Assembly: GCA_017524725.1 (NCBI GenBank)
Contig: JAFXUZ010000032.1
Span: 1-64,000, forward strand
DNA length: 64,000 nucleotides
Source of the DNA: Clostridia bacterium
Lineage (GTDB): Bacteria; Bacillota; Clostridia; Christensenellales; Aristaeellaceae
Reading direction: 5' to 3'
Below, in pieces: positions 52,687 through 61,029 of this stretch. Under the pieces are notes generated by a model. It worked only from the letters and a program-made list of their open reading frames with translations. It was not told where the DNA came from and ran no database searches. Positions within the stretch are counted from its first letter, which is position 1, and each line of letters begins with the position of its first letter. Made by a program: the position numbers and the translations under genes.

Positions 52687-53340
52687 ATGACTGACATCAC
52701 GATCCGCCTTGAAACCGAAAAAGACTACAGAACAGTCGAAGAACTTACCCGGGAAGCATTCTGGAACGTCTACAAACCGGGAGCCGATGAACACTATTTT
52801 GTCCATCAAATGAGGAAACACCCCGATTTCATCCCTGCCCTTGCCTTCGTTGCGGAAATTGACGGCATGATCGTCGGCAATATCATGTATACCAAAGCCT
52901 GGCTTGAGGATGAAAACGGGGATCGGAAGGAGATCCTATCCTTCGGTCCGCTCTGCGTTGCCCGCGAATACCAGCGGCGAAAGATCGGCAGAGCCCTGAT
53001 CAGCCACTCCTTCGAGGCTGCCCGCGCCATGGGATACGACGTCAACATCAACTTCGGCAATCCGGGCATTTATGTCGGGAGCGGGTTTGTCAGCTGCAAA
53101 AAGAAAAACGTCAGCTTCGCCGTGGACGGCAATTTTCCCACGGCGCTCCTGGTCCGTGAACTGGTCCCGGGCGCACTGGACGGAAGAAAATGGATGTATA
53201 TCCCAAGTACCGCCGCCGACTGCTGCGATGACGCCGCTGCGGTCGAAGCGTTCGACGCTTCCTTTTCCCCGAAGGAGAAAAAATGGATGCCGAGCCAGGA
53301 GGAGTTTTATATCTACAGCCATTCTTCGGTGGTCAGGTAG
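52687..53340 (+). CDS. GNAT acetyltransferase (YhbS-like)
   Basis: The 217-residue protein has an N-terminal GNAT domain with FGPLCVAREYQRRKIGRALI (about 78-97) and GNPGIYVGSGFV, then a YhbS-type C-terminal part. The substrate is unknown. AGGAGG precedes the ATG. It follows the AraC-type gene by 53 bases in the same direction. Confidence 0.85.
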   Translation: MTDITIRLETEKDYRTVEELTREAFWNVYKPGADEHYFVHQMRKHPDFIPALAFVAEIDGMIVGNIMYTKAWLEDENGDRKEILSFGPLCVAREYQRRKIGRALISHSFEAARAMGYDVNINFGNPGIYVGSGFVSCKKKNVSFAVDGNFPTALLVRELVPGALDGRKWMYIPSTAADCCDDAAAVEAFDASFSPKEKKWMPSQEEFYIYSHSSVVR

Positions 53341-53365
53341 TTCAACGGTCCCCCTCCGAACGGAA

Positions 53366-53413
53366 ACAGGCGGCGGAACGCCGGGCATTTCCCGCGTTCC
53401 GCCGTCTGTTTTA
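53366..53413 (+). terminator. terminator between convergent genes
   Basis: A stem of about 16 pairs (CGGCGGAACGC with GCGTTCCGCCG, extended by ACAG/CTGT) is followed by TTTTAAT. It serves the GNAT gene and possibly the M18 gene on the opposite strand. Confidence 0.75.
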
Positions 53414-53438
53414 ATCTGTTGTGCGTTTTCCCGGGCCG

Positions 53439-54824
53439 TTATTCCCCCGCGTCCTTCAGGAAGGCACGGTAGCATTTATAGGCCTCATAGACGTCGGCCT
53501 TGCTGATCGTTTCCCAGGGGGCGTGCATGCTGAGCACCGGCACGCCGCAGTCGATCACGTTCATGCCGTAGCGGGCGCACAGGTAGGCGATGGTCCCGCC
53601 GCCGCCGGCGTCCACCTTGCCAAGCTCCGCGGTCTGGAAAAATACGCCGTTGTTGTCCATGATCCGGCGGATCATGGCCACGTACTCGGCGTTGGCGTCA
53701 CTGGAGCCGCCCTTGCCCCGGCTGCCGGTGTATTTGTTAAAGCAGACTCCCATTCCCAGGTACGCGGCGTTGTTCTTGTCGAACACGCCGGCGAAGGCCG
53801 GATCAAATCCCGCGGAAACGTCGCTGGAAAGCATCCGGCTCCTCTGGAGGGCCCGTCTCAGTTTCAGGCTGCTGTATTCCTCCGTCATGGCCAGCAGTTC
53901 CGATACCGTATTTTCAAAGTACAGGGATTGCATGCCCGTGGCTCCTACGCTCCCGATCTCTTCCTTGTCGGTCAGCACCGCGCAGAGGGTATACTCCGGA
54001 ACACCTTCGAAATCCGTCAGCGCCCGCAGGGAGGGATAGGCGCACACCCGGTCGTCATGGCCGTAGCCCAGGATCATGGAACGGTCCAGGCCCATCTCCC
54101 GGGCCTGCCCGGCGGGGACCACCTCGATCTCAGCCGATACCAGGTCCTCTTCCTCCAGGCCGCAGCGCTCCTTCAGCGCCGTAAGAAGCCGGTCGCGCAC
54201 CGGTTCCTTCTCGTTTTCGGTGGGGCGGGAGGCGGCAAGCAGGTTCAGCGCTTCTCCCTCCACCAGCTTCGCAGCCGTCTTGGACATCTGCTCCGAAGCC
54301 AGGTGCGGCAGCAGGTCCGTGATGCAGAACACCGGATCGGCGGGATCCTCACCGATGACGACGTTCACCTTTTCCCCGTTTTTTTTCACCACAACGCCGT
54401 GGATGGCCAGGGGCAGCGCGAGCCACTGGTATTTTTTGATACCTCCGTAATAGTGGGTATCCAGGTAAGCCAGGCCCTGGTCCTCAAACACCGGGTTCTG
54501 CTTGATATCCAGCCTTGGAGAATCGATATGGGCGCCCAGGATGTTCATGCCGCGCTCCATCGGTTTTTTCCCGACGATGAAGGCCATGAAGCATTTGCCC
54601 ATCCAATTGCGGTAGACCCTGTCCCCGCTCTCAAGGCGCGCACCGGAGGCGATCAGGGCATCCATATCCCTGAAGCCGCTCTTTTCCGCGGCCGCCACAG
54701 CCTGCAGGACGCACTCCCGCTCGGTTTTTCCCAAGTCAAGGAAACGGCGGTAGTCAGCGCTGAAGCTTTCCAGTTCCTCCAGCGCTTCGGGGGTGTATTC
54801 GTTCCACGCGATCTTTTTGTACAT
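53439..54824 (-). CDS. M18-family aminopeptidase
   Basis: The 461-residue metallopeptidase carries the expected zinc ligands: GAHIDSPRLD, GYGHDDRVC, LTDKEEIGSVGA, SSDVSAGFDP and the final LSMHAPWE. M18 enzymes remove N-terminal, often acidic, residues and form large oligomers in the cytoplasm. The ATG at 54824 has GGAGG seven bases upstream. Confidence 0.92.
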   Translation of the reverse strand: MYKKIAWNEYTPEALEELESFSADYRRFLDLGKTERECVLQAVAAAEKSGFRDMDALIASGARLESGDRVYRNWMGKCFMAFIVGKKPMERGMNILGAHIDSPRLDIKQNPVFEDQGLAYLDTHYYGGIKKYQWLALPLAIHGVVVKKNGEKVNVVIGEDPADPVFCITDLLPHLASEQMSKTAAKLVEGEALNLLAASRPTENEKEPVRDRLLTALKERCGLEEEDLVSAEIEVVPAGQAREMGLDRSMILGYGHDDRVCAYPSLRALTDFEGVPEYTLCAVLTDKEEIGSVGATGMQSLYFENTVSELLAMTEEYSSLKLRRALQRSRMLSSDVSAGFDPAFAGVFDKNNAAYLGMGVCFNKYTGSRGKGGSSDANAEYVAMIRRIMDNNGVFFQTAELGKVDAGGGGTIAYLCARYGMNVIDCGVPVLSMHAPWETISKADVYEAYKCYRAFLKDAGE

Positions 54825-54849
54825 TCCTCTTCCTCCTGTAATAAGAACC

Positions 54850-54865
54850 GGGCTATATATAGCCC
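54850..54865. promoter_or_regulatory. 16-base perfect palindrome in the M18 leader
   Basis: GGGCTATATATAGCCC lies between the M18 promoter and its ribosome-binding site. It may be an operator or an mRNA hairpin. Confidence 0.5.
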
Positions 54866-54882
54866 CTCTCATGATCTGTATT

Positions 54883-54911
54883 ATTATATATCATCGCGGC
54901 CGATCCCACAA
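54883..54911 (-). promoter_or_regulatory. promoter of the M18 gene
   Basis: TTGTGG (54906-54911) and TATAAT (54883-54888) are 17 bases apart on the minus strand, back to back with the plus-strand promoter at 54917-54945. Confidence 0.6.
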
Positions 54912-54916
54912 CCCGT

Positions 54917-54945
54917 TTGACAAACCGGCATCACGCGCGTATAAT
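54917..54945 (+). promoter_or_regulatory. consensus promoter of the 75-residue protein gene
   Basis: TTGACA and TATAAT with 17-base spacing, an exact sigma-A consensus. The leader is about 50 bases. Confidence 0.9.
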
Positions 54946-55002
54946 TTAACCGGATCACAATCCATACTCATTCAGAATATTTTGAAAGAAGGGTTTAGGA
55001 AC

Positions 55003-55230
55003 ATGCAGGACATCGAAAGCATCGTCAAGGACCTGGTCGCTAAATTCACCGGCGATTCTGCGCTTCTGGAAAGCTTCAAAAAGGACCCCGTCAAGACCAT
55101 CAAGGAAAAACTGGGCATCAACATCTCCGACGACCAGATCCAGGCCGTCATCTCCGCCGTCACCGCCAAGCTGGGCCTTGAAAATGCCGGCGGTCTGCTG
55201 AACAAGATCAAAGGCCTGTTCGGCAAATAA
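55003..55230 (+). CDS. strongly expressed 75-residue helical protein
   Basis: This small, mostly helical protein contains LLESFKKDPVKTIKEKLGI (21-39) followed by ISDDQIQAVISAV, then a Gly-Gly pair (63-64) and a basic tail, LLNKIKGLFGK. The DP-containing helix and the I-x-DDQI segment resemble leader regions of some RiPP precursors, but similar small proteins of unknown role occur in Clostridia. Its consensus promoter and strong terminator make it a single-gene, highly expressed unit. No modification or export genes are nearby. Confidence 0.75.
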   Translation: MQDIESIVKDLVAKFTGDSALLESFKKDPVKTIKEKLGINISDDQIQAVISAVTAKLGLENAGGLLNKIKGLFGK

Positions 55231-55246
55231 TCCCGCATTCGAACGG

Positions 55247-55282
55247 CGGATATCCGGGGCAATCCCGGATATCCGTTTTTTT
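55247..55282 (+). terminator. terminator of the 75-residue protein gene
   Basis: CGGATATCCGGG and CCCGGATATCCG form a perfect 12-base stem with a five-base loop and seven Ts. Confidence 0.95.
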
Positions 55283-55356
55283 GTTCCCGTTTGCACTGAA
55301 AAACGTTCGAGTAGAAGATACCGGCGGAACCGAATCGATCCCCTTCGCGCGGAAAA

Positions 55357-56739
55357 TCACCGTTTTACGATCGACGGCGTGCGCCATGTCCCGTCCAATA
55401 CCTGCGCCTGGGGCAGATAGATCCGCAGGAAAAGATGGAAGGCTTCCTTCCCGACAGGCAGCCAGTTATCCGTCCCCTCTTCAGGCTTTTCGCTCTGGAC
55501 GAGGATGTCCAGGGAACCGTCGGGATTCAGCACAAAAGCGGTCCTGTCGCAGACGGCATATCGGTCAATGGGATTGTCGATCAGGAAATCGTCGTCTCCG
55601 TAAGCGGTAACAGACCAGAAACCGTTTTCCGTCACAGGCGGAAGCGCGCCGGGTTCAAAATGGAGCGTATAGGAATACCGCCCGTTCAGTTCATCGCCTT
55701 CGTCGTCGCTCCCGGCCCGCATATACACCGCTGCGTCCGCGGGGTTCGCGCCAAAGCCGCCAATGGCCACCAGAGCGCGGTAATCATACTCTTTGCCGAA
55801 TCGGCTGATGGGTCCGCCCATAAAACGGAAAGCCCCGTTATCGATCAGGAAAGAGGCTGATGAAACCGTGAGCTCCGCGGGAAGGGCGGCGATCATTGCC
55901 TGCCACCGTTCGCCGACACCGTCACCCAGTATGGCCGGATCAAAAACGAGTCCGGGGCCCACACCGATGGCTTCGAAAGCTTCCAGTTCCCCCGCGTCCT
56001 CCGGATAAGCGGGATTGAGGACCAGCAATTCGTTCACCCTGTCAAAAAAAGCCTTCGGGCCCAACCCGGCGGCTATCCGGAATGGGACCCCGTCGTTTTC
56101 CGGAACATATGTTCCCCGGGGCTGATCTTCCCCGGACAGATACAGAGCCAGCGTCCGTACATCCATCTGCGCCTGGAGATCATAGACATTTTCCAGATCT
56201 TCCGGACCGAAGCATACGGTGCGCCCGATGATCCAGCCGATATTCGTCGGGATATCCACCCGCGTCATGCCTTCGGGGATCTCCCCCTCAAAGCAGGGAC
56301 CGGTCAGCAGGTAAACACGTTCATCCATGGTGTCCGCCCCAGCGCCCAGCATCGCCACGGTATCGGACCAGGCGTCCATCACCTGGAAGGTAAGATAACG
56401 CTCCGCCGCGGGCTTGCGGATGACCAGAGCGTCATCGGAAAGATCAAAAAATATCTGGGTATACAGTGTATCGACATTGGGCGTCACCACCTGACGGAAC
56501 CTTGCCGTGGCCAGGGTCCGCGCGTGACCCGCCTGATTGACCGGCGCCCTCCCGTTTTCCGGCTGAAGGGTGTTGGTGCCGACTTTCATCGTGGCGTCCA
56601 TCAGCACCAGCGGGAATGAAAAAACATACGCGCGCCGCACCAGGTCCCATGTTTCGTCCAGGCAGGGCGTCCCTTCCGCGTGTACGCCGCCGCTTAAAAA
56701 AAGCAGCGCGGCCGTCAGCAGAACAAAGATCTTTTTCAT
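55357..56739 (-). CDS. secreted DUF1254/DUF1214 protein
   Basis: The 460-residue protein has a signal peptide (1-21), an N-terminal DUF1254 region (VTPNVDTLYTQIFFDLSDD is typical) and a C-terminal DUF1214 region (FWSVTAYGDDDFLIDNPIDRY). The function of this family is unknown; the fold is beta-rich. AAGGAG lies near the ATG. The gene lies 102 bases downstream of the RNA methyltransferase gene. Confidence 0.85.
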   Translation of the reverse strand: MKKIFVLLTAALLFLSGGVHAEGTPCLDETWDLVRRAYVFSFPLVLMDATMKVGTNTLQPENGRAPVNQAGHARTLATARFRQVVTPNVDTLYTQIFFDLSDDALVIRKPAAERYLTFQVMDAWSDTVAMLGAGADTMDERVYLLTGPCFEGEIPEGMTRVDIPTNIGWIIGRTVCFGPEDLENVYDLQAQMDVRTLALYLSGEDQPRGTYVPENDGVPFRIAAGLGPKAFFDRVNELLVLNPAYPEDAGELEAFEAIGVGPGLVFDPAILGDGVGERWQAMIAALPAELTVSSASFLIDNGAFRFMGGPISRFGKEYDYRALVAIGGFGANPADAAVYMRAGSDDEGDELNGRYSYTLHFEPGALPPVTENGFWSVTAYGDDDFLIDNPIDRYAVCDRTAFVLNPDGSLDILVQSEKPEEGTDNWLPVGKEAFHLFLRIYLPQAQVLDGTWRTPSIVKR

Positions 56740-56841
56740 GCTCTCCTTCTCCTTTTTAACATGTTCCCGGGGGACATCCCTCTCGGGATGTCCTGCCGAC
56801 GGGAAACAATTGTCCTGTATGATATGACAGACCGGGAGCCC

Positions 56842-58209
56842 CTACGGTTCCAGCCTCCTCCTGAGTCCCTTGGGATAATGGTTTTTCATCAGCCCGTCGG
56901 ATATCTTGACCCACCCCAGCGGTACGCCTTCAAGGTACGCGGCGGCCCAGCCCCGGGTCTCTGCAGGGGCGGGAAGCGTTTCGCCCATCATATAGGCCGC
57001 GGCTTCCTCCCCGCCAAGGTCCACCCTCCGCACAGCCCCGAAAGCCCGTCCAAGCGCGTGGTCCGGTACGAAAGCCTTCCCCTTCCATGCGCCCAGGTGC
57101 AGGCCGCACCTTAAGACGCGGACGCCGGGAAGTTCCGGTACTTCTTCGGGAAGGTACACATATCCTTCCCCCCGCCGGAATATCCTGCCGGGATCCCAGG
57201 AAGCCACCGGCACCGTATCCCTTAGAAAGGAAAGGATCCCTTCCGCTTGCTTTTCGGGCTGCGGAAGGCGCAGCGAGGGCTGCCGTATCATTTCCGCAGT
57301 CCCTGTCCTGATCAACGCGGCTAAGAAATGCCCCTCTCCACGCTGCCTGTGGGGCCAGATGCGCAGCGTTCCCTCCGGGGAAGGGGGACATCCCGGCAGG
57401 GCAAAGGGCAGCATTTCAAAATCCGGGTGCCTGCTGAGGAAACGTTTGACCGTCTCTTCGTTTTCCGTCCGGCTGAACGTGCAGGTGGAATAGACCAGCG
57501 TCCCGCCCTCCTTAAGCATCACCGCTGCATCGTCCAGGATGCGTGCCTGCCGTTCGGCGCACATTGCAGGAAGCCCCGGATTCCATTCGCCGCGGCTTTC
57601 GGGATGCCGCCGGAACATCCCCTCCCCGCTGCAGGGCGCATCCACCAGCACCCGGTCAAACCGGGCGGGAAGCAGGCTTGCAAGGCGGTCAGTGGGGGCG
57701 GAAGTGACCAGGGCGTTGGCGATCCCCATCCGCTCGATATTTCCGGATAGGATTTTCGCCCTTTCCGGGACTACCTCATTGCACAAAAGCAGTCCCCGGC
57801 CCTCCATCATGCCGGCCATCTGGGTGCTTTTCCCTCCCGGAGCGGCGCACAGGTCCAGCACCCACTCCCCCGGGCGGGGACGCAGCGCCGCCGCGGGCGC
57901 CATGGCGCTGGGTTCCTGCAGGTAATACGCTCCGGCGTCGTGGAACACCCGCCCGCCGGCCCGGGATCCCGTTTTAAGATACCGCGCCTCCGCAGCCCAG
58001 GGGACAGGGTCAAGCCCATCGCCGGACAGGTCTCCGAAGCCTGTACGGGGACGGATCCCACGCACTGCTTCCCCGGCGAGGGACAAAAGAAAAGGCTTTA
58101 ATTCTTCCTTCAGGATCAAAGCCATTTCATGTTCAAAACCCGCGGGCAATATCTGCTCTTTTTCCAGGTCACCGCAGCCTTCCGGGCTGCTCTTTTTGTC
58201 TTTCCCCAT
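56842..58209 (-). CDS. rRNA cytosine-C5 methyltransferase (RsmF/NOL1-NOP2-Sun type)
   Basis: The 455-residue enzyme has the SAM-binding LDLCAAPGGKSTQMA, VDAPCSGEGMFRRH with one key cysteine and VYSTCTFSRTENEE with the other. A C-terminal RsmF-like RNA-binding extension follows. It methylates a cytosine in rRNA. The start at 58209 lies next to the stop of the upstream membrane-protein gene, with AGGAG 11 bases upstream; the frame is open to 58308. Confidence 0.9.
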   Translation of the reverse strand: MGKDKKSSPEGCGDLEKEQILPAGFEHEMALILKEELKPFLLSLAGEAVRGIRPRTGFGDLSGDGLDPVPWAAEARYLKTGSRAGGRVFHDAGAYYLQEPSAMAPAAALRPRPGEWVLDLCAAPGGKSTQMAGMMEGRGLLLCNEVVPERAKILSGNIERMGIANALVTSAPTDRLASLLPARFDRVLVDAPCSGEGMFRRHPESRGEWNPGLPAMCAERQARILDDAAVMLKEGGTLVYSTCTFSRTENEETVKRFLSRHPDFEMLPFALPGCPPSPEGTLRIWPHRQRGEGHFLAALIRTGTAEMIRQPSLRLPQPEKQAEGILSFLRDTVPVASWDPGRIFRRGEGYVYLPEEVPELPGVRVLRCGLHLGAWKGKAFVPDHALGRAFGAVRRVDLGGEEAAAYMMGETLPAPAETRGWAAAYLEGVPLGWVKISDGLMKNHYPKGLRRRLEP

Positions 58210-58210
58210 A

Positions 58211-58885
58211 TCAGCGCGGTCTCCTGTTGGGATATACAGGCTCGTGGAAGGCGTCCTTCCTGTCCACGCTTGTGGGCAGCCGGTCCAGGAGCCCCCCTTC
58301 CCCGTCATCGGGGATCAGGGAATTGACACGGCGGAAAAGCCGCTTTTTTTCATGGTTTTCATGCCTGTCTCCACGCCGGCGCCGGCCTTCCGGCGCAGCC
58401 GCCTGGGCAGGGACAGTTTCCGGCCTCTTCCAGGGATCCGGGAATTCCCCTGCCTTGTCCGGATGATCTTCATCCGCCCTAACATCCGCGTGGAAATCAT
58501 TTTCCTCATCCTGCTCCGGATAATTGCTTTCAAACAGGGGGATATGTCCCTCCCCATCGGGATTCAGGTCCTGCATGTCGATGCCGTCCTCGTAGCCGCT
58601 GTCAAACCTTTTGCGTTCCTCCTTCCCCATGCCGCCCAGGCGGGGAAAAACCAGCGCACGGAACTCCCTGGCAAAGACGGACGGGGTTTCCCGGAAGAAG
58701 CCGATCAGGAGATCCGCGGCCAGGCCAAAAAGGCACAGGAAGGCCGTCACTGCCAGGTAATGGTCCCCGATCCAGGCAAAGAAGCCGCCTGAACCGCCCG
58801 AGGAAAAAAAGGACCAGAGGGACTGCATCAGTCCCCTGACCCAGCCCAGCAGGGTGGAAAACAGACTGTCGGCAAACGCATTCAT
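58211..58885 (-). CDS. membrane protein of unknown function
   Basis: This 224-residue protein has one clear membrane segment (about 43-62), a weaker hydrophobic N-terminus and a long charged C-terminal half rich in Asp, Glu and Arg that is probably disordered and cytoplasmic. The ATG at 58885 is the best start, but its ribosome-binding site is weak. It lies 49 bases downstream of ybbR, so it may belong to the cdaA operon. Confidence 0.6.
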   Translation of the reverse strand: MNAFADSLFSTLLGWVRGLMQSLWSFFSSGGSGGFFAWIGDHYLAVTAFLCLFGLAADLLIGFFRETPSVFAREFRALVFPRLGGMGKEERKRFDSGYEDGIDMQDLNPDGEGHIPLFESNYPEQDEENDFHADVRADEDHPDKAGEFPDPWKRPETVPAQAAAPEGRRRRGDRHENHEKKRLFRRVNSLIPDDGEGGLLDRLPTSVDRKDAFHEPVYPNRRPR

Positions 58886-58934
58886 ACTCTGCAGGTCCCG
58901 CGGGCCGTCCCGCGCTCCTTTCCGGGTTTCGCTG

Positions 58935-59996
58935 TCATTCCTCGGACACCGGGCCGATCTCCACCGTGACATGGACGATCTCGGTGCTGAGACGGATATA
59001 TTCCTCCGGACGAGAGATCCTGATGACCTTTGTAAAGCTCTCGCTCTGGCCGGTGACGTCCACGCTTTCGGAAAGGAAGGCCAGCCCGTCGGTCAGCTGG
59101 GAAATATCCTCGGCGGCGATGGTAACCGTGGAAGGATCAAAGGAGACGGCCTTGATCTCATAGCCTTCCGCCGGCATTCCCGTCACTGCCCCGATATCGG
59201 ACAGCCGCACAGTGGACATGGGATAATAGGACCGGCTGACCGTAATGGTTTCCACAGTCCAGCCGTCGGCGGTGACCGTCAGGTTGGAGGAATCCAGTTC
59301 GTTCCCCGACGCATCGAAAAAGGCGAAGGGACATGCCGCCGTATCCCTGTAATAACCGGTGAGGTTTTCCGGATGAGTGTAAAGGATGCGGCACCGGGCG
59401 ATCTGGGACACCACCGACCGGGGACCTTTGACATTGACCGCCGTTGTCTCAACAGTCATGTCCCCGCAGTAATAGTCTTCCGGCGCTTCGTTCAGGAATA
59501 CGGGCATGCTGCTGATGGGGATCCGGTTGCGGGTGGCAAATTCCTCTACCGTTACGGTCACCGTAGGCTCTATGATCTCTTTGACCTCGCCGTAGTTGGA
59601 GGTCTGGGCGGTCAGCCTGACCTCCTGTTCTCCCGGGGCGGTGATCCTTGACAGGTCCAGACGGACAGAAAAGGTGGAATTGTCCACGGTGCGGTAGTAT
59701 TTCATCGGGACTTCCGCCCTGACGGTCACGTTTTCCAGCTTTTCGGTTCCCCCTGTCACGATCAGGCCCCGCTGTTCCAGGATGCTTTTGTTGGCCACGG
59801 TCACCTTGACGTCGCGGAGGAGGATCTCCCGTGGCATGTCCCCGTTCATATCCACCACGATCCCCCAGAGCGCCACAGCGATCACAAGGCACATCAGCTT
59901 CCAGCCCCACTGGTAAGTGATCGCCTTTTTCAGGTGTTTCCAGAAGGATTCGCCGCTCTGTCCGCCGCCGGAACGGGGCATATTTTCTCCCATCAT
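58935..59996 (-). CDS. ybbR: YbbR-domain regulator of CdaA
   Basis: The 353-residue protein has one N-terminal membrane segment (about 28-48) and three or more extracytoplasmic YbbR repeats (for example VTVANKSILEQRGLIVTGGT). It binds and tunes the diadenylate cyclase encoded directly upstream, with which it overlaps by four bases (ATGA). Confidence 0.92.
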   Translation of the reverse strand: MMGENMPRSGGGQSGESFWKHLKKAITYQWGWKLMCLVIAVALWGIVVDMNGDMPREILLRDVKVTVANKSILEQRGLIVTGGTEKLENVTVRAEVPMKYYRTVDNSTFSVRLDLSRITAPGEQEVRLTAQTSNYGEVKEIIEPTVTVTVEEFATRNRIPISSMPVFLNEAPEDYYCGDMTVETTAVNVKGPRSVVSQIARCRILYTHPENLTGYYRDTAACPFAFFDASGNELDSSNLTVTADGWTVETITVSRSYYPMSTVRLSDIGAVTGMPAEGYEIKAVSFDPSTVTIAAEDISQLTDGLAFLSESVDVTGQSESFTKVIRISRPEEYIRLSTEIVHVTVEIGPVSEE

Positions 59997-60856
59997 TGGT
60001 TTTTATCCCCTTTTTTGAAATATTTCGCGGCGTGCTTTTTCAGCGCGGCCCAGCTGCCGTTATTGTTGGTCTTATAAACCTCGCTCAGGGTCTCGCGGAT
60101 GCTCTTCTCGTCCAGATAGCGGGTCAGTTTGCCTGCCCGCGCCATGGAGATGATCCCCGTTTCCTCGGAAACGATCAGGACCAGGGCGTCGGTGGTCTCG
60201 CTGATGCCAAGCCCCGCCCTGTGTCTGGTCCCAAGGCTGGAGGAGATGGTGTTGGTCTCGGAGATCGTCAAAAGGCAGGCAGCCGAGGCCACCCGCTCCC
60301 CCCTGATGATCACCGCGCCGTCATGCAGGGGCGTGTTGGGCTCAAAAATATTTTCAAGGAGCGCCGCCGAAACGACCGCGTCCACGGCGGTCCCGGTCTC
60401 GATCACGTCCTGCAGTCCGGTATGCTGCTCGATGACGATCAGCGCGCCTACCCGGCGCTTGGCAAGGTCCGTCAGGCACAGGGTCAGCTCATCGACCACC
60501 GCCGCGTTCCCATCCTCGCTGATCCGGTGCCGATCGAACATCCTGCTGCGTCCAAGCTGCTCCAGGGTGCGCCTGAATTCCGGCTGGAAAAGGATCAGAA
60601 GCGCAATGACACCGTAACCGAGCACCTGATCCAGGATCCAGTTCAGGGTGGTCAGTCCCAGAAGGCGGCTGAAATACGCAAAAATAACAAACATGGCGGT
60701 GCCGCGGATGACAGGGATTGCCCTGGTACGCCAGATGACCGCGACAAAGCGGTACAGAAGGATGGCGACGATCAGGATATCGATCACGTCGGTCCATGAC
60801 GGGCGGTTGATAATATTCCAGATAACATTCTCCGCATGGGACAGAAACTCCGACAA
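59993..60856 (-). CDS. cdaA: diadenylate cyclase CdaA
   Basis: This enzyme makes the second messenger c-di-AMP from two ATP, controlling potassium and wall balance. The 287-residue protein has three N-terminal membrane segments and a DAC domain with the DGA motif (179-181, in PLHDGAVII) and the RHR motif (211-213, in TRHRAGLG). The start is taken as the TTG at 60856, with GGAGG eight bases upstream. The frame continues to 60898, but the -10 box at 60887-60892 lies inside that extension. Confidence 0.94.
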   Translation of the reverse strand: MSEFLSHAENVIWNIINRPSWTDVIDILIVAILLYRFVAVIWRTRAIPVIRGTAMFVIFAYFSRLLGLTTLNWILDQVLGYGVIALLILFQPEFRRTLEQLGRSRMFDRHRISEDGNAAVVDELTLCLTDLAKRRVGALIVIEQHTGLQDVIETGTAVDAVVSAALLENIFEPNTPLHDGAVIIRGERVASAACLLTISETNTISSSLGTRHRAGLGISETTDALVLIVSEETGIISMARAGKLTRYLDEKSIRETLSEVYKTNNNGSWAALKKHAAKYFKKGDKNQ

Positions 60857-60970
60857 GCCCCGCACCTCCAAATCTCGACTCGTTTTATTATACATCATCC
60901 TTCCCCGGGAAAAAAGCCTGCCGGGCCCATTTTTACAAAGAATTCATCCCCGTCTGAGCGCAAAAACAGC

Positions 60971-61009
60971 AAAAAAACGCGGGGCAGCACCGGGCAGGTG
61001 CTCCCCGCT
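60971..61009 (-). terminator. terminator of the pot operon
   Basis: GCGGGG-AGCACC pairs with GGTGCT-(G)-CCCCGC with one bulge, followed by seven Ts on the minus strand. Confidence 0.85.
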
Positions 61010-61029
61010 GAAAAAAGCCGTTCAGGAGA

